In this document: positions 28,699 to 36,045 of the stretch, one piece after another
Numbering within the stretch: the first letter of the stretch is position 1
Layout of the letters: each line of letters opens with the position of its first letter
Assembly (NCBI RefSeq): GCF_004124325.1
Contig: NZ_QBDT01000001.1
Location: 682,001-746,000 of the forward strand
Direction of reading: 5' to 3'
DNA: 64,000 nt
DNA from: Streptomyces sp. L2
GTDB lineage: Bacteria > Actinomycetota > Actinomycetes > Streptomycetales > Streptomycetaceae
The notes under the pieces: model-generated
What the model was told of the DNA's origin: nothing
The model's database searches: none
What the model saw: only the letters and a program-made list of their open reading frames with translations
Translations under genes and position numbers: made by a program

Positions 28699-28911
28699 AT
28701 GACTGTGACCAAGGCCACTCACCGCCGGACCCTCCCGAACGATCTGATCACCGCACTCCGCCGCTCCGCCCGTGTCGCGGTCGACGCCGAAGAACTTGAG
28801 GCCGTCGCGGGCGTCGTCGGAGCCTTCCGGTCCCAGTCGACCGACCGCCGGGAACGCCGACAGTACGACCGCCTCCTCCGCCGGGTATGGCGGCAGATGG
28901 ACGCACGTTAG
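28699..28911 (+). CDS. Small hypothetical protein of the element
   Basis: A 70-residue basic protein (MTVTKATHRRTLPNDLITAL) with a predicted helical middle (VAVDAEELEAVAGVVGAF) and an Arg-rich tail (RRERRQYDRLLRRVWRQM). GGAGGCTC lies ten bases before the start. It is the first gene inside attL. The charge and helices would suit nucleic-acid binding, but no family is recognised. Confidence 0.5.
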   Translation: MTVTKATHRRTLPNDLITALRRSARVAVDAEELEAVAGVVGAFRSQSTDRRERRQYDRLLRRVWRQMDAR

Positions 28912-29079
28912 CCCCCCTTGCCCTGACCCGTCGGCGTGGTCACGTCCTTGAGGAGCGGGGGCGTACCGGAAGGCCACTATCTGGGACCCAGAAGCCGCTG
29001 GGCGGATGTTCCCGCAGGCAACCCGACCGGTAACAACGCCGACAGGCGGGCAGGGGCTCGTAGCGTTACGGTCCCCTCT

Positions 29080-29373
29080 ATGAACGAATACACAGACGTG
29101 AGACTGACCGCAGAGAGCGATGCGGACTGGGCAGCTGCTTACCGGGTCTTACAGTCGCTCTCTGACACATATGAGCCCGACAGGCCGACCAACAGGGGGT
29201 TTGTCTGGTACAACTTCCGGGGCAGCCAGCATAGGGAGGTGCCCGTCACACTGGGGGTCTGCCTTGCGGGGGACGTTGAGGCGCACGTTCGAGCGAGCCT
29301 TGCCAGCCTGGCCCCACCGCACCTAGTCGATCAGTTCAGGGTCGAAGTAGAAGACGCCAATCCTCTGATCTAG
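29080..29373 (+). CDS. Hypothetical protein of the element
   Basis: A 97-residue protein starting MNEYTDVRLTAESDADWAAA, with a middle FVWYNFRGSQHREVPVTLGV and an acidic C-terminus. No ribosome site precedes the ATG, so the mRNA may be leaderless, which is common in Streptomyces. No family is recognised. It lies between the first small gene and the regulator gene that converges on it. Confidence 0.5.
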   Translation: MNEYTDVRLTAESDADWAAAYRVLQSLSDTYEPDRPTNRGFVWYNFRGSQHREVPVTLGVCLAGDVEAHVRASLASLAPPHLVDQFRVEVEDANPLI

Positions 29374-29432
29374 ATCCCCACCCCTCTGGGACCCTCCGTG
29401 CGGGGCATTCCCAGGGGGCTCTTTGCATGCTG

Positions 29433-30179
29433 TCAGGGGCTCCATGTCCTACCCCTGCCCCACAATTCCTCTGCGTGGTCGCGGAACCGGTCAAACATGC
29501 CGCCGTCGCCGTGCCGCCGCAGGTGCAGAAGGGGCGAGTCGTGTCCGACCAGCCGTGCAAGGTGCGGTGTCACCAGGGCGTCATCATCGAAGCGGAACAC
29601 AGACAGGCTGACATGGTTCACAGCGTCCTCAGGCGCGCTGTAGCGGACTTCCACCCCGTCCAAACGGGCTAGGTGCTCAAGCGTGATGCGGATGCGCGTG
29701 GAGACGCTCAGGGCGGTGTCCTCGATGACTTCCCGCTGCCTGGTCACCTCCCCCTCAGGGTCGCCGAGCAGGAAGCGCACAGACACGCCATCCTGGATCT
29801 TTCGGGCAAGGGTCTGGGTGAACGCCGGGATCGACGTGAAGAAAAAGTAGTTGGTGTACCCGGCTAGGAAGATCTCCCGCGCGGCACCCTCGGTCAGGCC
29901 CGACCACACGGAGCCGGGGCAGGCGGACCGGTAGGGGTAGGTCCGGGCGATCTCCACGTCACCGCCGGTCTTGATTCGTTCCTTCACGGCCTTGGGCCAG
30001 AGCATCTCTTCGTTGACTCCCAACGCCTCTGCGGCGTCGTGACGGTTCCGAGCGTGCGGCACTAGGTCTTCGTCCGCCAGCCACCGTTCCACGGTCTTGC
30101 CGGTCACACCGATGTGTGCCGCGAGGCGTCTGGGCGGCACGCCGGCCGCCTCCATAGCCGTTCGTAAGCCGACGTTCAA
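29433..30179 (-). CDS. HTH regulator with C-terminal DUF5919-like domain
   Basis: A 248-residue protein. The N-terminal helix-turn-helix reads AMEAAGVPPRRLAAHIGVTG and TVERWLADEDLVPHARNR. The remainder contains REIFLAGYTNYFFFTSIPAF, VSVRFLLGDPEGEVTRQREV and VNHVSLSVFRFDDDALVTPH, the pattern of DUF5919, itself reminiscent of phospholipase-D-like folds. I chose a TTG start at 30,179 because AGGAGG lies four bases upstream and homologues begin with this NVGLR segment; the frame continues upstream without character. It is divergent from two small genes and probably represses or senses for the element. Confidence 0.65.
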   Translation of the reverse strand: MNVGLRTAMEAAGVPPRRLAAHIGVTGKTVERWLADEDLVPHARNRHDAAEALGVNEEMLWPKAVKERIKTGGDVEIARTYPYRSACPGSVWSGLTEGAAREIFLAGYTNYFFFTSIPAFTQTLARKIQDGVSVRFLLGDPEGEVTRQREVIEDTALSVSTRIRITLEHLARLDGVEVRYSAPEDAVNHVSLSVFRFDDDALVTPHLARLVGHDSPLLHLRRHGDGGMFDRFRDHAEELWGRGRTWSP

Positions 30180-30287
30180 CACCCCTCCTACGGACGTTTG
30201 GGCGTTTTCCAAGGTACCGCCCAGAGGGATCAACTGTCCTTGTGACGCAGGCACATACGACTGTCCGGGGGAGCCAGGATCAAACCC

Positions 30288-30503
30288 ATGGGAGCCAAGA
30301 GACAGACCACGCCCGCCAACCCCGTCTTCCTGTCGCATGCAGTCCATGAGGAGTGGCTACTCGACTGCACCCCGGCAGCGGGCTGCCGGGTGTGCGCGGC
30401 CAACTGGAAGCAGCTCGAAGCGGCCCGGGACGCCGGGAACATTGATCAGGCGGCCAGGCACGCGTCAGAGATCCGTGATCATCGTGGGGGTGGGCACTCG
30501 TGA
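30288..30503 (+). CDS. Small hypothetical protein, first of a coupled pair
   Basis: A 71-residue protein (MGAKRQTTPANPVFLSHAVH) with two Cys in AAGCRVCAANWKQLEAARDA and a His-rich tail. It is divergent from the regulator gene across 108 bases, and its stop overlaps the next gene's GTG (GTGA). Small genes of this style often lie beside HTH regulators in Streptomyces genomes; function unknown. Confidence 0.55.
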   Translation: MGAKRQTTPANPVFLSHAVHEEWLLDCTPAAGCRVCAANWKQLEAARDAGNIDQAARHASEIRDHRGGGHS

Positions 30504-30706
30504 TCCGCTACGTCCGGCACAAGATCTGCGGGCACCCCGATATTCCGCCCGTCCATAACGCGAAATGCCAAGGATGCAGCTGGACGGCGCCGGAAGGCAG
30601 AGCCGCTGACGTCGATATCGACTGCATGAAACACACGGGGCTTTCCGGGCACACCCAATTCGAGCGAACAGCCCGATGGTCGACGTTCGTGGTGCGCGCA
30701 GAATAG
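30500..30706 (+). CDS. Small Cys/His protein, second of the pair
   Basis: A 68-residue protein (VIRYVRHKICGHPDIPPVHN) with CQGCSWTAPEGRAADVD and CMKHTGLSGHTQFERT. The spaced Cys-x2-Cys and Cys/His residues suggest a small zinc-binding fold; the layout resembles DUF7848-type proteins. Translationally coupled to the preceding gene. Role unknown. Confidence 0.55.
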   Translation: MIRYVRHKICGHPDIPPVHNAKCQGCSWTAPEGRAADVDIDCMKHTGLSGHTQFERTARWSTFVVRAE

Positions 30707-30755
30707 GCGGCCAATAACGGGGGAATTGCCGCCTGAATTCACGGCCAGGGGCGCC

Positions 30756-30808
30756 CGATAAACGGCCGTCGCGGCGTCGATAAAGGGAGTCCGGTCGGCG
30801 ATAAAGGC
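30756..30808. repeat. Iteron-like direct repeats
   Basis: CGATAAACGG, CGATAAAGGG and CGATAAAGGC start at 30,756, 30,778 and 30,799, that is every two helical turns, followed by the palindrome CCGATATCGG at 30,808. Same-face spacing suggests a protein-binding array. Confidence 0.6.
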
Positions 30809-31166
30809 CGATATCGGGGGGCTCGGCGGGCGAGTGACGGCCATCGGGCTCGCTTCAGGGGATACCAAGGCGTGGCGGCGCTCTGACCTTGGGTCCCTGG
30901 GGGTCGATACCGCCTCTGACCTGCATCTTTGCGCCTTCGACCCATGATCATCCGTGGAATCCTGGGTGCGGGGAGAAAATAGGTCCCTAGGGCGTGGGGT
31001 CGCAGAGGGCCGCCTTGCAAGGCCGACAACAGCCCCCCTACCCCATTACCTAATTCCATTCCGCGTCGAGGTAATTCCTTTTCATCGGCTCCACCTTTCC
31101 TGAATTCCAAACTGCTTCGGGCGTCGTGAATTCAGCTCGCACTGCGGTCGACACGAAAGGCTTTAT

Positions 31167-31222
31167 CGACATATTCAATGCAATTCACGTCACGACTTCA
31201 GCGAAACGCTTTGAATATGTCG
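31167..31222. repeat. 12-bp perfect inverted repeat
   Basis: CGACATATTCAA (31,167-31,178) and TTGAATATGTCG (31,211-31,222) are perfect inverted copies with a 32-base spacer. TCGACAT recurs at 31,243. It lies in the A/T-rich part of the non-coding region, left of the capsid/protease operon. Confidence 0.8.
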
Positions 31223-31318
31223 AGCAGAGGCAATCCATTTCATCGACATTGCTTGCGATAACGTCGATGCGCGAACGGCGATAAACCGCGAATGTGTCAT
31301 TGTATGTAGCAACGACAA

Positions 31319-31385
31319 AGCCTGTGTGATCACGATGGACGTAACCACACAGGCTGTCGGTCAGGCGAGGATCACGGCGCCTGAC
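31319..31385 (-). terminator. Double hairpin after the capsid operon
   Basis: AGCCTGTGTG (31,319-31,328) pairs with CACACAGGCT (31,346-31,355), and GTCAGGC (31,360-31,366) with GCCTGAC (31,379-31,385). Both lie just past the protease stop on the reverse strand, as expected of transcription termination, though the U-tract is weak. Confidence 0.65.
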
Positions 31386-31395
31386 TTCTCACGCG

Positions 31396-32037
31396 TCACG
31401 AGAGGGCTGCGCGCAGCGTGAGGGTTCGGAGGTAGCTAGCGCGGGCACCGGGGCCCATGACCTGCCGCTGCTCGGCAGAGCGCACACCTACGGTGGTAGT
31501 GGTGTACGCAGGTTGCAGAACGGGACCACACTCGAAGAGGTCGACTCGCTGAAGACTGCGAGTCAACTCGTCGCCACGGTGCAGAGCACGCATAGCCGTG
31601 TCGGTGTCCAGTGTGCGACCGTTCGCGTCTTGCCACGTCTCAGAGATCACACGGAACCGAAAGCTCTGCCCACCGATGGCGCCTGCTGCCACGGCCTCAC
31701 GAACGGCCTGGGCGGCGTCGCTCTCGAAGAGCCGGGCTTCCGTCCACAGGCCCACCGCGTCTTCCCGCGCGACTTGCATGGCCGCGATCGGGAGCGTGCC
31801 CACGCGAGGATCGGTACCGTGGGCGTACTGGACGAGGGGCGTGCGTCGGCTGAGGCTGTCCGTAAACGCTCCGGGCATGATCTGCTCCCGGAAGCTGACA
31901 CCCATCTCGCGGATAATGGTGGGCTCATGGAACCTCGCGGCATACCCGACGAGAGTCCGCCCATCACCGGACGGGTTAGTGATGTCCCCGGAGGTGCGGA
32001 GTTCCACACCCCCGGGCCTGAAGGCCGCAGTCATCAC
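31396..32037 (-). CDS. HK97-family prohead protease
   Basis: A 213-residue capsid-maturation protease. TLVGYAARFHEPTIIREMG and FREQIMPGAF near the N-terminus, LVQYAHGTDPRVGTLP near residue 70 with the catalytic-type His, and IGGQSFRFRVISETW near residue 120 with the Ser nucleophile match the U35 family. It trims capsid N-terminal regions during shell maturation. The GTG start overlaps the capsid gene stop (GTGATG, with an ATG one codon later). It follows the capsid gene, whereas in HK97-type phages it usually precedes it. Confidence 0.87.
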   Translation of the reverse strand: MMTAAFRPGGVELRTSGDITNPSGDGRTLVGYAARFHEPTIIREMGVSFREQIMPGAFTDSLSRRTPLVQYAHGTDPRVGTLPIAAMQVAREDAVGLWTEARLFESDAAQAVREAVAAGAIGGQSFRFRVISETWQDANGRTLDTDTAMRALHRGDELTRSLQRVDLFECGPVLQPAYTTTTVGVRSAEQRQVMGPGARASYLRTLTLRAALS

Positions 32038-33467
32038 GCAGTCGTGGGGACGTCGAGCAGGCGGAAGGCGTTCGTCGTCATCACATTGGAGCCGGTACGC
32101 AGCCAGAGCAGCGCTCCCCGCTCACCAGTCGGACGCCCATGCGATCCCATCAAGTTCGGGATGAACTCCAGTTGCGCCCCGACGCGATCGGCGATCACGA
32201 ACTGCTGAAAGTCGCCGACGACCAACTGATAGTTGCTCTCGGTGACGCTTGCGCTCAGCGAGCCGTCCATGTCGCTGATCTCGTTCATGGGTCGGTTGAG
32301 GAGTCGCTGTGGTGACTGGGCCAACTCCGGGAACTTCAGAGCCCCGTTCGTGGTCTCCATCTGCCTTAGGCCGTTGATCACGCTCAGGTTCGCGGCCCAC
32401 TGTGATCTTGCCTGGAAGCGCGGCGGCAGTGCCGCCTGGAGCGTGAACGGGTCCGCCGAGGACAGGGCCTCAGTGCCGCCACCTTGGATGACGCTAGAGC
32501 CATCGGAGACGAGGGCCGTGACGAGGCCGGTCGGCTGAGCGACGCCGGAGCCGGTGGTGTATGCGGTTGCCATCAACCGGTCTGCCGCATCCACCAAAAT
32601 CATTTGAAGCGACTGGATGAAGCCGAGAGCGTCCCCGCCGACCTCAAACGAGTACGGGGTGAAGGCTGACGCCTTGTACACCGGCACAGCGGGCGACGCG
32701 AGCGCCGGAGACGCATCGGCGGCCTCTACTCCCTCACCCAGCCACTCGGCCGTAGTGCCAGCGCTTGTGACGCCCCTCCACTCACTGCTGACCGTTTGGA
32801 CGACACGTGCGATGCGGCGCAGCGGGTTGGTACTACCGTCTGAAGTCAAGATCACCGTGGGGTCCAACGAAAGTGGCAGAAGGTAACCGCCTGACGACCC
32901 GGTGTTCTCGGCCATCGCCCGCTGCTCGCTGGCCACGGCGCGGACCTGGCGGAAAGCTTCATGTTCCTCCTGGCTCCAGTCCAAGTGGCCGCGTTCCGGA
33001 TCTCCGGCCAGCGCCGCGAATGCCCGCTCGTAGGCCGGATTACCGGTCGCGATAGCCCAGCGGGCAGCCCAGGACTGCGCGGCCGGTGAACCCTTGCTGA
33101 CGAGCCCCTCGACCTTCTCGGCGGCCTGGGAGGGAAGGATCCCGCCGGACGTCATCCGCTCCAGCGTCCGCATGGCGTTGTCCCGCATCGTCGGGGCCGT
33201 CGTCCGGGTGGCGGTGAGGCCGTCAGTCCCGCGCTCCACGTTGCCACCGCCACCGGCGGCAAGGGCCCTGATGCGCTCCACGGCGGCCTGGCCGGCCTTC
33301 TCGCGGGCAGTCAGCGCGTCCCACTCCTCCTGCGCCTCAGCGTCGAGTTCCCGGCCTTCAAACCGCTCGTGAAGGGCTTCCAGTGCGTCGCGGCATTCGG
33401 CCAACGTGAAACTGGCGATGTCGCGCTCTTCGCCGTCACCTTCGTAGGTCTTCTTACGTCGTGTCAT
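32034..33467 (-). CDS. HK97-type phage major capsid protein
   Basis: A 477-residue capsid subunit. Residues 1-115 are charged and helical (FTLAECRDALEALHERF, ERIRALAAGGGG), like the delta/scaffold region removed by the prohead protease. The shell domain starts around AMAENTGSSGGYLLPLSLD and includes VVQTVSSEWRGVTSAGTTAEWL, AFTPYSFEVGGDALGFIQSL and DAADRLMATAYTTGSG. It ends in LWLRTGSNVMTTNAFRLL, characteristic of the HK97 fold. First gene of a two-gene late operon behind a nested inverted repeat. Encapsulin is unlikely because of the adjoining protease, integrase and att sites. Confidence 0.9.
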   Translation of the reverse strand: MTRRKKTYEGDGEERDIASFTLAECRDALEALHERFEGRELDAEAQEEWDALTAREKAGQAAVERIRALAAGGGGNVERGTDGLTATRTTAPTMRDNAMRTLERMTSGGILPSQAAEKVEGLVSKGSPAAQSWAARWAIATGNPAYERAFAALAGDPERGHLDWSQEEHEAFRQVRAVASEQRAMAENTGSSGGYLLPLSLDPTVILTSDGSTNPLRRIARVVQTVSSEWRGVTSAGTTAEWLGEGVEAADASPALASPAVPVYKASAFTPYSFEVGGDALGFIQSLQMILVDAADRLMATAYTTGSGVAQPTGLVTALVSDGSSVIQGGGTEALSSADPFTLQAALPPRFQARSQWAANLSVINGLRQMETTNGALKFPELAQSPQRLLNRPMNEISDMDGSLSASVTESNYQLVVGDFQQFVIADRVGAQLEFIPNLMGSHGRPTGERGALLWLRTGSNVMTTNAFRLLDVPTTA

Positions 33468-33471
33468 GGTA

Positions 33472-33480
33472 TTCAGTTGT
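33472..33480 (-). promoter_or_regulatory. Shared leader motif, capsid gene copy
   Basis: On the sense strand ACAACTGAA ends four bases before the T-ACC-ATG of the capsid start. The same nine bases, or a one-base variant, occur before four other genes of the element (34,094, 34,548, 35,993, 36,342). Confidence 0.6.
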
Positions 33481-33504
33481 TCCTTCGAAGCTAAGGGGAA
33501 TTCC

Positions 33505-33546
33505 GAAGATCGTTCTTGGTAACCTGGGTTAACGTCGGCGATCTTC
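33505..33546. promoter_or_regulatory. Nested inverted repeats upstream of capsid gene
   Basis: GAAGATCG (33,505-33,512) and CGATCTTC (33,539-33,546) flank an inner imperfect palindrome GGTAACC-TG-GGTTAAC (33,518-33,533). A further GGGTTAC half-site lies at 33,554. Placed 38-80 bases before the capsid start, it could be an operator or an mRNA hairpin controlling capsid expression. Confidence 0.55.
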
Positions 33547-33702
33547 CGGACATGGGTTACTAGAGCCCTCAGACCGAAGGGGGCGACTACTGGCCCTGAC
33601 TCGACGATCCACAGTTCCGACGGCTTTCAGGGGGCCCCTAGGCCCTGCTTTCAGCCGAAAGCGTCGAAACTCGGCGTTCTATTTTCTAGCTTACCATAAA
33701 AT

Positions 33703-33734
33703 AAAGGGCCGCCCCATGATCAGGACGGCCCTTT
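33703..33734. terminator. Intrinsic terminator between early and late genes
   Basis: AAAGGGCCG and CGGCCCTTT form a perfect 9-bp stem with a 14-base loop, flanked by T-rich DNA on both sides, so it can work in both directions. It lies nine bases past the stop of the last small gene and separates that operon from the capsid operon. Confidence 0.8.
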
Positions 33735-33742
33735 TCTGGTTT

Positions 33743-34078
33743 TTACTGCCAGTCGTCGGGGATTTGGTTCGGCACTTCAGTGCTTATCCACCGAGCCCCG
33801 GGGAACTCGGTCACGTCGTCATCCATGATCCACTCGTAGGGGGCGGAAGCGATGTCCTCATAATCGACGTGGAAGAACACGACGGCGCCTTCCCTGCGCA
33901 TACGCACAGCGAGTTCACCGGCCGCATCCCGCGCCCTCAGGGAAGCCTTCCAGTCGTCCTCAGGCAGATAGGCCATGGCGGCGCAGGGGACGTACCGCAG
34001 CTTCAGCCGTGCGAGTTTGCTGAGGTACTCAAGCTTAGGCATTCCGTCGTCACCGTACTCGATAGCGTCGTCGTTCAC
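33743..34078 (-). CDS. Hypothetical protein of the element, early operon
   Basis: A 111-residue acidic protein starting at a GTG (VNDDAIEYGDDGMPKLEYLS), with GAGAGG eight bases upstream and the leader motif before that. The middle reads YLPEDDWKASLRARDAAGEL and the end FHVDYEDIASAPYEWIMDDD. The GTG overlaps the previous stop (GTGA). No family is recognised. Small acidic proteins next to capsid genes in satellites can be assembly or packaging modulators; that role is only a possibility. Confidence 0.6.
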   Translation of the reverse strand: MNDDAIEYGDDGMPKLEYLSKLARLKLRYVPCAAMAYLPEDDWKASLRARDAAGELAVRMRREGAVVFFHVDYEDIASAPYEWIMDDDVTEFPGARWISTEVPNQIPDDWQ

Positions 34079-34272
34079 TTTGTGCCGCCTCTCTTCAGTT
34101 GTGTAGGCCGCCAGGGACACGCCCTGGCATGGGTGCCGGACAGCTCCACCTCTTCGCACACCAGGCAGTGCCGGGGTCTGGGAGCTTTCCTTCGGGCTTT
34201 CTGGGTCCGGCGGTATTCCGACCAGACGTCGACTTGAAGCAGGTCGGCGAGGGGGTCAGTTTCTGAGCCCAC
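34075..34272 (-). CDS. Small zinc-finger-like protein of the element
   Basis: A 65-residue basic protein from a GTG that shares one base with the preceding stop codon. It has a basic patch (YRRTQKARRKAPRPR) and then HCLVCEEVELSGTHARACPW, giving Cys-x2-Cys and His-x3-Cys pairs that could bind zinc. Overlaps on both sides show tight translational coupling. No family is recognised; a DNA-binding or nuclease-related role is conceivable. Confidence 0.55.
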   Translation of the reverse strand: MGSETDPLADLLQVDVWSEYRRTQKARRKAPRPRHCLVCEEVELSGTHARACPWRPTQLKRGGTK

Positions 34273-34532
34273 TAGAGGTAGTCCTCGCCGGGCGCATCCT
34301 GGGGCTGATACTTCCCGTCTGGTGTTTCGGCGAATAGCCATTCCCTGTCGATGGCGCCGAAGGTTTCCCCGCCGTAGGACATGCTGATCGTGTCGCCTTC
34401 GTGGCGGAAGATCACGAAGTTTTGGCCGGCCATGGCCCCTGCGACGCGGAGCCGGTAGCGGTCATCTTCGGAGAGGTTCAGCCATGCCGAGTCGATAGCG
34501 GCTTGGATCTTGATGCGCTGTTCTGCGTTCAT
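34272..34532 (-). CDS. Hypothetical protein of the element
   Basis: An 86-residue protein (MNAEQRIKIQAAIDSAWLNL) with a central VAGAMAGQNFVIFRHEGDTI and C-terminal WLFAETPDGKYQPQDAPGED. GGAGAAGAG precedes the ATG and the leader motif ACAACTGAAC lies immediately upstream of that. It is separated from the ATPase gene by about 215 bases and is coupled to the two genes downstream. No family is recognised. Confidence 0.6.
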   Translation of the reverse strand: MNAEQRIKIQAAIDSAWLNLSEDDRYRLRVAGAMAGQNFVIFRHEGDTISMSYGGETFGAIDREWLFAETPDGKYQPQDAPGEDYL

Positions 34533-34547
34533 GATCTCTTCTCCTTG

Positions 34548-34556
34548 TTCAGTTGT
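34548..34556 (-). promoter_or_regulatory. Shared leader motif, small-gene operon copy
   Basis: Sense-strand ACAACTGAA (within ACAACTGAACAAGGAGAAG) lies 15 bases before the start of the 86-residue protein. The copy at 34,094-34,102 has the same 15-base gap to its own gene's start. Confidence 0.6.
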
Positions 34557-34747
34557 TGAGCAGGTCGCCGGGGACGGACCCTGAGCCGCGACCAGTCCGG
34601 CGCCCCCCTCCACCCAAGGGCTTTCATCTTCGCTTTCGGTGAAGCTGTCGGGTGAGGGTGTCGGGTGTCGGGAACCTAAAGGTTTCCCGACGCCGACAAC
34701 ACCCCCTCACAGGTGTTCTCCCGACATGTCGCGACACTGCGACACCC

Positions 34748-35971
34748 TTACTGACCTGCGTCGTTGTCGGCGAGGAGGATCCACCTCTTCTGCTGACCGG
34801 GTCCGGTATCCCCAACCGCGTCCGCGACACCCCTTCTGGCCATTTTGTTGAGGGCCTCAGAGATCGTTGAGCGCGTCAGCCCGTGGCCGTTCTTCTCCTT
34901 CACCGCGTCGCCGATCTCCTTTACCGACATGGCCCGGTCAGCGCTCAAGGCGTCGAGGATCTTCCGGTCTGCGGGGCTCAGCCCGTCATCAGGGCCGGAG
35001 CCGGAAGGCGTCTCGCTCACGCTGATCGAGTAGTGCATGGCGGAGCTGAGATCGTCCGGGTTGTCGGCCCGTACGCGGCGGATGAACGTCACATCCTCGT
35101 CGGCGACCTCATCTCCCGCGAACGACCACTTGAGGGCGGCCGTCGTCTCCTTGGTGACGGGGTCGGTGCTCTTACTGACCGCGGCCACGGAGATGAGGAA
35201 GCGTCCCCATTCGTTAGGGCCTGCTCCGGAACTGCGGTCGTGGCCTTTGCCCGAACCGGTCTTATTCCAGTGATGGCTGATGAGTAGCGTCGTCCCGGCG
35301 GCCTGCGTGATCTTCTGGACGCCGTTGAGGAGTGCGCCCATGGAGATGAGGTCGCTGCCTGTGGCGCCGCTCGCGGACAGGTACAGCGGGTCGACGATCA
35401 CGAGTGCTGGTTTCCGCTCCGTGATGGCTTGCCGGATTAGTTCCAGATCACCCTGGTTTCCCAGCTTGGGCGCCGAGAACTCCGGGAAGATCGGGAGGGC
35501 GTTCACCTGCTCGCGGCTGAGTCCTTTGGCCGCGCCGATGGCGTGGATCCGGCGGAGTAGTTTCCGCTTGCCGCCCTCGCCATAGAAGATGATCACGGGG
35601 CCGCTCGTGTCGGTCGGGTAGTGACCGAGCCATGCCCCGCCGGATGCGCAGGAGACTGCCGCGTCGAGGACTGCCCACGTTTTGCCGGCCTTCTTCTCAG
35701 CGGAAAGCATCCCGTAGTCACCAGCCGAGATGACGGGCCGGAACAGCCATTGCGGGTCGCCTGCCGCAGCCACCTCGACGGCGACGTCAGCCAGTGACTG
35801 GACTGCGAACGCCGGGCCCCTCTCCTGTACGCGAAGGTACTGCACCACGTTGAGGACTTGGTCGAACTGGGCGCACTCGTCGGGAGACAACTCCCTGCGG
35901 ATCTCATCGGCCGCGCCCGGGTCATCTGCACCTCGTTCAGCCAGGTAATGCAGGATGTTCGGTGTTATCAT
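34748..35971 (-). CDS. RepA-like AAA ATPase with winged helix
   Basis: A 407-residue protein. Residues 83-98 contain AGDYGMLSAEKKAGKTWAVL (Walker A, AEKKAGKT at 91-98), near residue 190 KPALVIVDPLYLSASGATG is Walker B, and LLISHHWNKTGSGKGHD follows. This is the RecA-type fold of RSF1010 RepA-like hexameric helicases (AAA_25). A C-terminal winged helix (DRKILDALSADRAMSVKEIG, LTRSTISEALNKMARRGV) probably binds DNA. It is likely the replication helicase of the excised element. I chose MITPNILHYL; an upstream start is possible. The leader motif lies 21 bases before the ATG. Confidence 0.82.
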   Translation of the reverse strand: MITPNILHYLAERGADDPGAADEIRRELSPDECAQFDQVLNVVQYLRVQERGPAFAVQSLADVAVEVAAAGDPQWLFRPVISAGDYGMLSAEKKAGKTWAVLDAAVSCASGGAWLGHYPTDTSGPVIIFYGEGGKRKLLRRIHAIGAAKGLSREQVNALPIFPEFSAPKLGNQGDLELIRQAITERKPALVIVDPLYLSASGATGSDLISMGALLNGVQKITQAAGTTLLISHHWNKTGSGKGHDRSSGAGPNEWGRFLISVAAVSKSTDPVTKETTAALKWSFAGDEVADEDVTFIRRVRADNPDDLSSAMHYSISVSETPSGSGPDDGLSPADRKILDALSADRAMSVKEIGDAVKEKNGHGLTRSTISEALNKMARRGVADAVGDTGPGQQKRWILLADNDAGQ

Positions 35972-35992
35972 GTTAGGTAGCAACTCTCTCTG

Positions 35993-36001
35993 TTCAGTTG
36001 T
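35993..36001 (-). promoter_or_regulatory. Shared leader motif, ATPase copy
   Basis: Sense-strand ACAACTGAA, continuing CAGAGAGAG, 21 bases before the ATPase start. Part of the five-copy family described in the findings. Confidence 0.6.
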
Positions 36002-36045
36002 AAGAGCGATGCCCTCGACGTGGCAGGTCGGGGGCATTCGTCTGT

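Larger units (their letters stand above)
30707..31318. other. Non-coding region of the element with repeats
   Basis: About 610 bases without a convincing gene, noticeably A/T-rich from 31,030 on. It holds direct repeats of CGATAAA at 30,756, 30,778 and 30,799 (spacing 22 and 21 bases), further CGATAAA/CGATAAC units at 31,256 and 31,279, and a 12-bp inverted repeat (31,167-31,222). It is the best candidate for a replication origin or packaging site of the element. Confidence 0.55.

Noticed and set aside
30739..31110. Reverse-strand frame in the element's non-coding region as a small terminase
   Set aside because: Start GRRRKDAGQRR looks suggestive, but the product is basic low-complexity, without ribosome site, and crosses the iteron-like repeats.
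32034..33467. Encapsulin nanocompartment instead of phage capsid
   Set aside because: An adjoining prohead protease, the N-terminal scaffold-like region, the integrase and flanking att sites all favour a phage-derived capsid, and no cargo enzyme is adjacent.
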